A stretch of 33,156 bases of DNA from an uncultured beta proteobacterium (lineage in GTDB: Bacteria; Pseudomonadota; Gammaproteobacteria; Burkholderiales; Burkholderiaceae): NCBI GenBank assembly GCA_903900805.1, contig CAIUOP010000014.1:1-33156 (forward strand), read 5' to 3'. Positions 32,722 to 33,156 of the stretch are shown piece by piece. Both the position numbers and the translations under genes were made by a program. How positions within the stretch are numbered: position 1 is the stretch's first letter; every line of letters begins with the position of its first letter. The notes under the pieces were generated by a model. The model was given only the letters and a program-made list of their open reading frames with translations, did not search any database and had not been told where the DNA came from.

Positions 32722-33156
32722 TTAAGCTCCGTAGAGGAACTTTGGAAACCATAAGGTCATGCCGGGCCAGATGTACATGAATACCATACAGGCAATCACG
32801 ATGAACATATAAGGCATCATGCCTGCAAAAATCTGGTTGAGTGTGACGCCTGGTGGCGAGACCCCTTTCAGATAGAAGGCAGACATCGCCACTGGTGGTG
32901 ACAAGAACGCTGCTTGCAAGTTCACGAACACCAAGACGCCCCACAGAAGTGGATCGATATTAAAGTGAGCCAACAAAGGCAAGAAGATCGGTACGAAAAT
33001 CACGATAATTTCAGTCCACTCTAAAGGCCATCCCAGGAAGAAGATGATCGCTTGAGAGAGCAACATAAACTGAATTGGTGTGAGGTCTAGCATGAGCACC
33101 CATTTTTCGATGATCGATTGACCGCCTAAAATAGTAAACACAGCCGAGAAGAGCGC
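32722..33156 (-). CDS. TRAP transporter large permease (DctM-like), C-terminal part
   Basis: The frame is open to the window edge, so the gene starts beyond 33156 on the minus strand; 144 codons are visible. The segment is highly hydrophobic with several membrane spans and carries the DctM-type motifs PLEWTEIIVIFVPIFLPL and LQAAFLSPPVAMSAFYLKG, plus a C-terminal MYIWPGMTLWFPKFL. DctM forms the channel of TRAP carboxylate importers, working with a small DctQ subunit and a periplasmic receptor, probably encoded just outside the window. Confidence 0.88.
   Translation of the reverse strand, partial: ALFSAVFTILGGQSIIEKWVLMLDLTPIQFMLLSQAIIFFLGWPLEWTEIIVIFVPIFLPLLAHFNIDPLLWGVLVFVNLQAAFLSPPVAMSAFYLKGVSPPGVTLNQIFAGMMPYMFIVIACMVFMYIWPGMTLWFPKFLYGA

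Overview
The window looks like chromosomal DNA from a low- to mid-GC betaproteobacterium of the Burkholderiaceae, most likely Polynucleobacter or a close relative. This rests on the gene families present: Bug-type extracytoplasmic solute receptors, a DUF2889 protein, a 7Fe ferredoxin of the FdxA type, MsrP and MsrQ, and tight CoA-metabolism operons. No database search was run, so the genus is an inference. No rRNA, tRNA, CRISPR array, transposase, integrase or phage gene was seen.

Layout. (1) 1-444 is the C-terminal part of the periplasmic methionine sulfoxide reductase MsrP. (2) 469-3372 holds a 4-hydroxybutyryl-CoA dehydratase/HpaB-like flavoprotein, divergent from a TetR regulator and an isochorismatase-like hydrolase; a 19-bp palindrome sits on the promoter between them. 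(3) 3394-10723 (minus strand) is a compact eight-gene operon: DUF35 protein, thiolase-like enzyme, SDR, enoyl-CoA hydratase, CoA-transferase, acyl-CoA dehydrogenase, ApgM-type phosphoglycerate mutase and a NadM-type nucleotidyltransferase. It looks like a beta-oxidation-style route with two unexpected phosphoryl/nucleotidyl enzymes at its end. (4) 10895-12652 holds a GT20 (trehalose-6-phosphate synthase family) enzyme and a small HAD protein, converging. (5) 12714-15664 holds a LysR regulator and two Bug solute receptors with no transporter membrane subunits.

(6) 15804-23247 (plus strand) is a second catabolic operon: GntR/HutC regulator, MmgE/PrpD protein, TauD-type dioxygenase, class III CoA-transferase, CitE/HpcH-type lyase, alpha/beta hydrolase, and a second CoA-transferase closely resembling the first. 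The simplest reading is uptake of a di- or tricarboxylate, conversion to a CoA thioester and cleavage by a malyl/citramalyl-CoA-lyase-like enzyme; the substrate cannot be read from the sequence. (7) 23356-26018 carries housekeeping-like genes: a YdfG-like SDR, DUF2889, an RsuA-family pseudouridine synthase, a pterin carbinolamine dehydratase and a small acidic protein. (8) 26107-26229 is a relic of a molybdenum hydroxylase large-subunit gene. (9) 26296-33156 holds MsrQ, a lipoprotein, a parvulin-type PPIase, FolA, ThyA, a TrxR-like ferredoxin reductase, FdxA, a ketopantoate reductase-like protein, an unknown protein and the end of a TRAP large permease.

The most striking large-scale feature is that MsrP and MsrQ, usually adjacent, lie on the same strand about 26 kb apart, with the catabolic clusters between them. 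This suggests that accessory DNA was inserted there or that the locus was rearranged. The most unusual gene-level signals are the ApgM/NadM pair at the end of a CoA operon, the dehydratase-like protein lacking two of the iron-sulfur ligands of its characterised relative, and the paired CoA-transferases around a CitE-type lyase.
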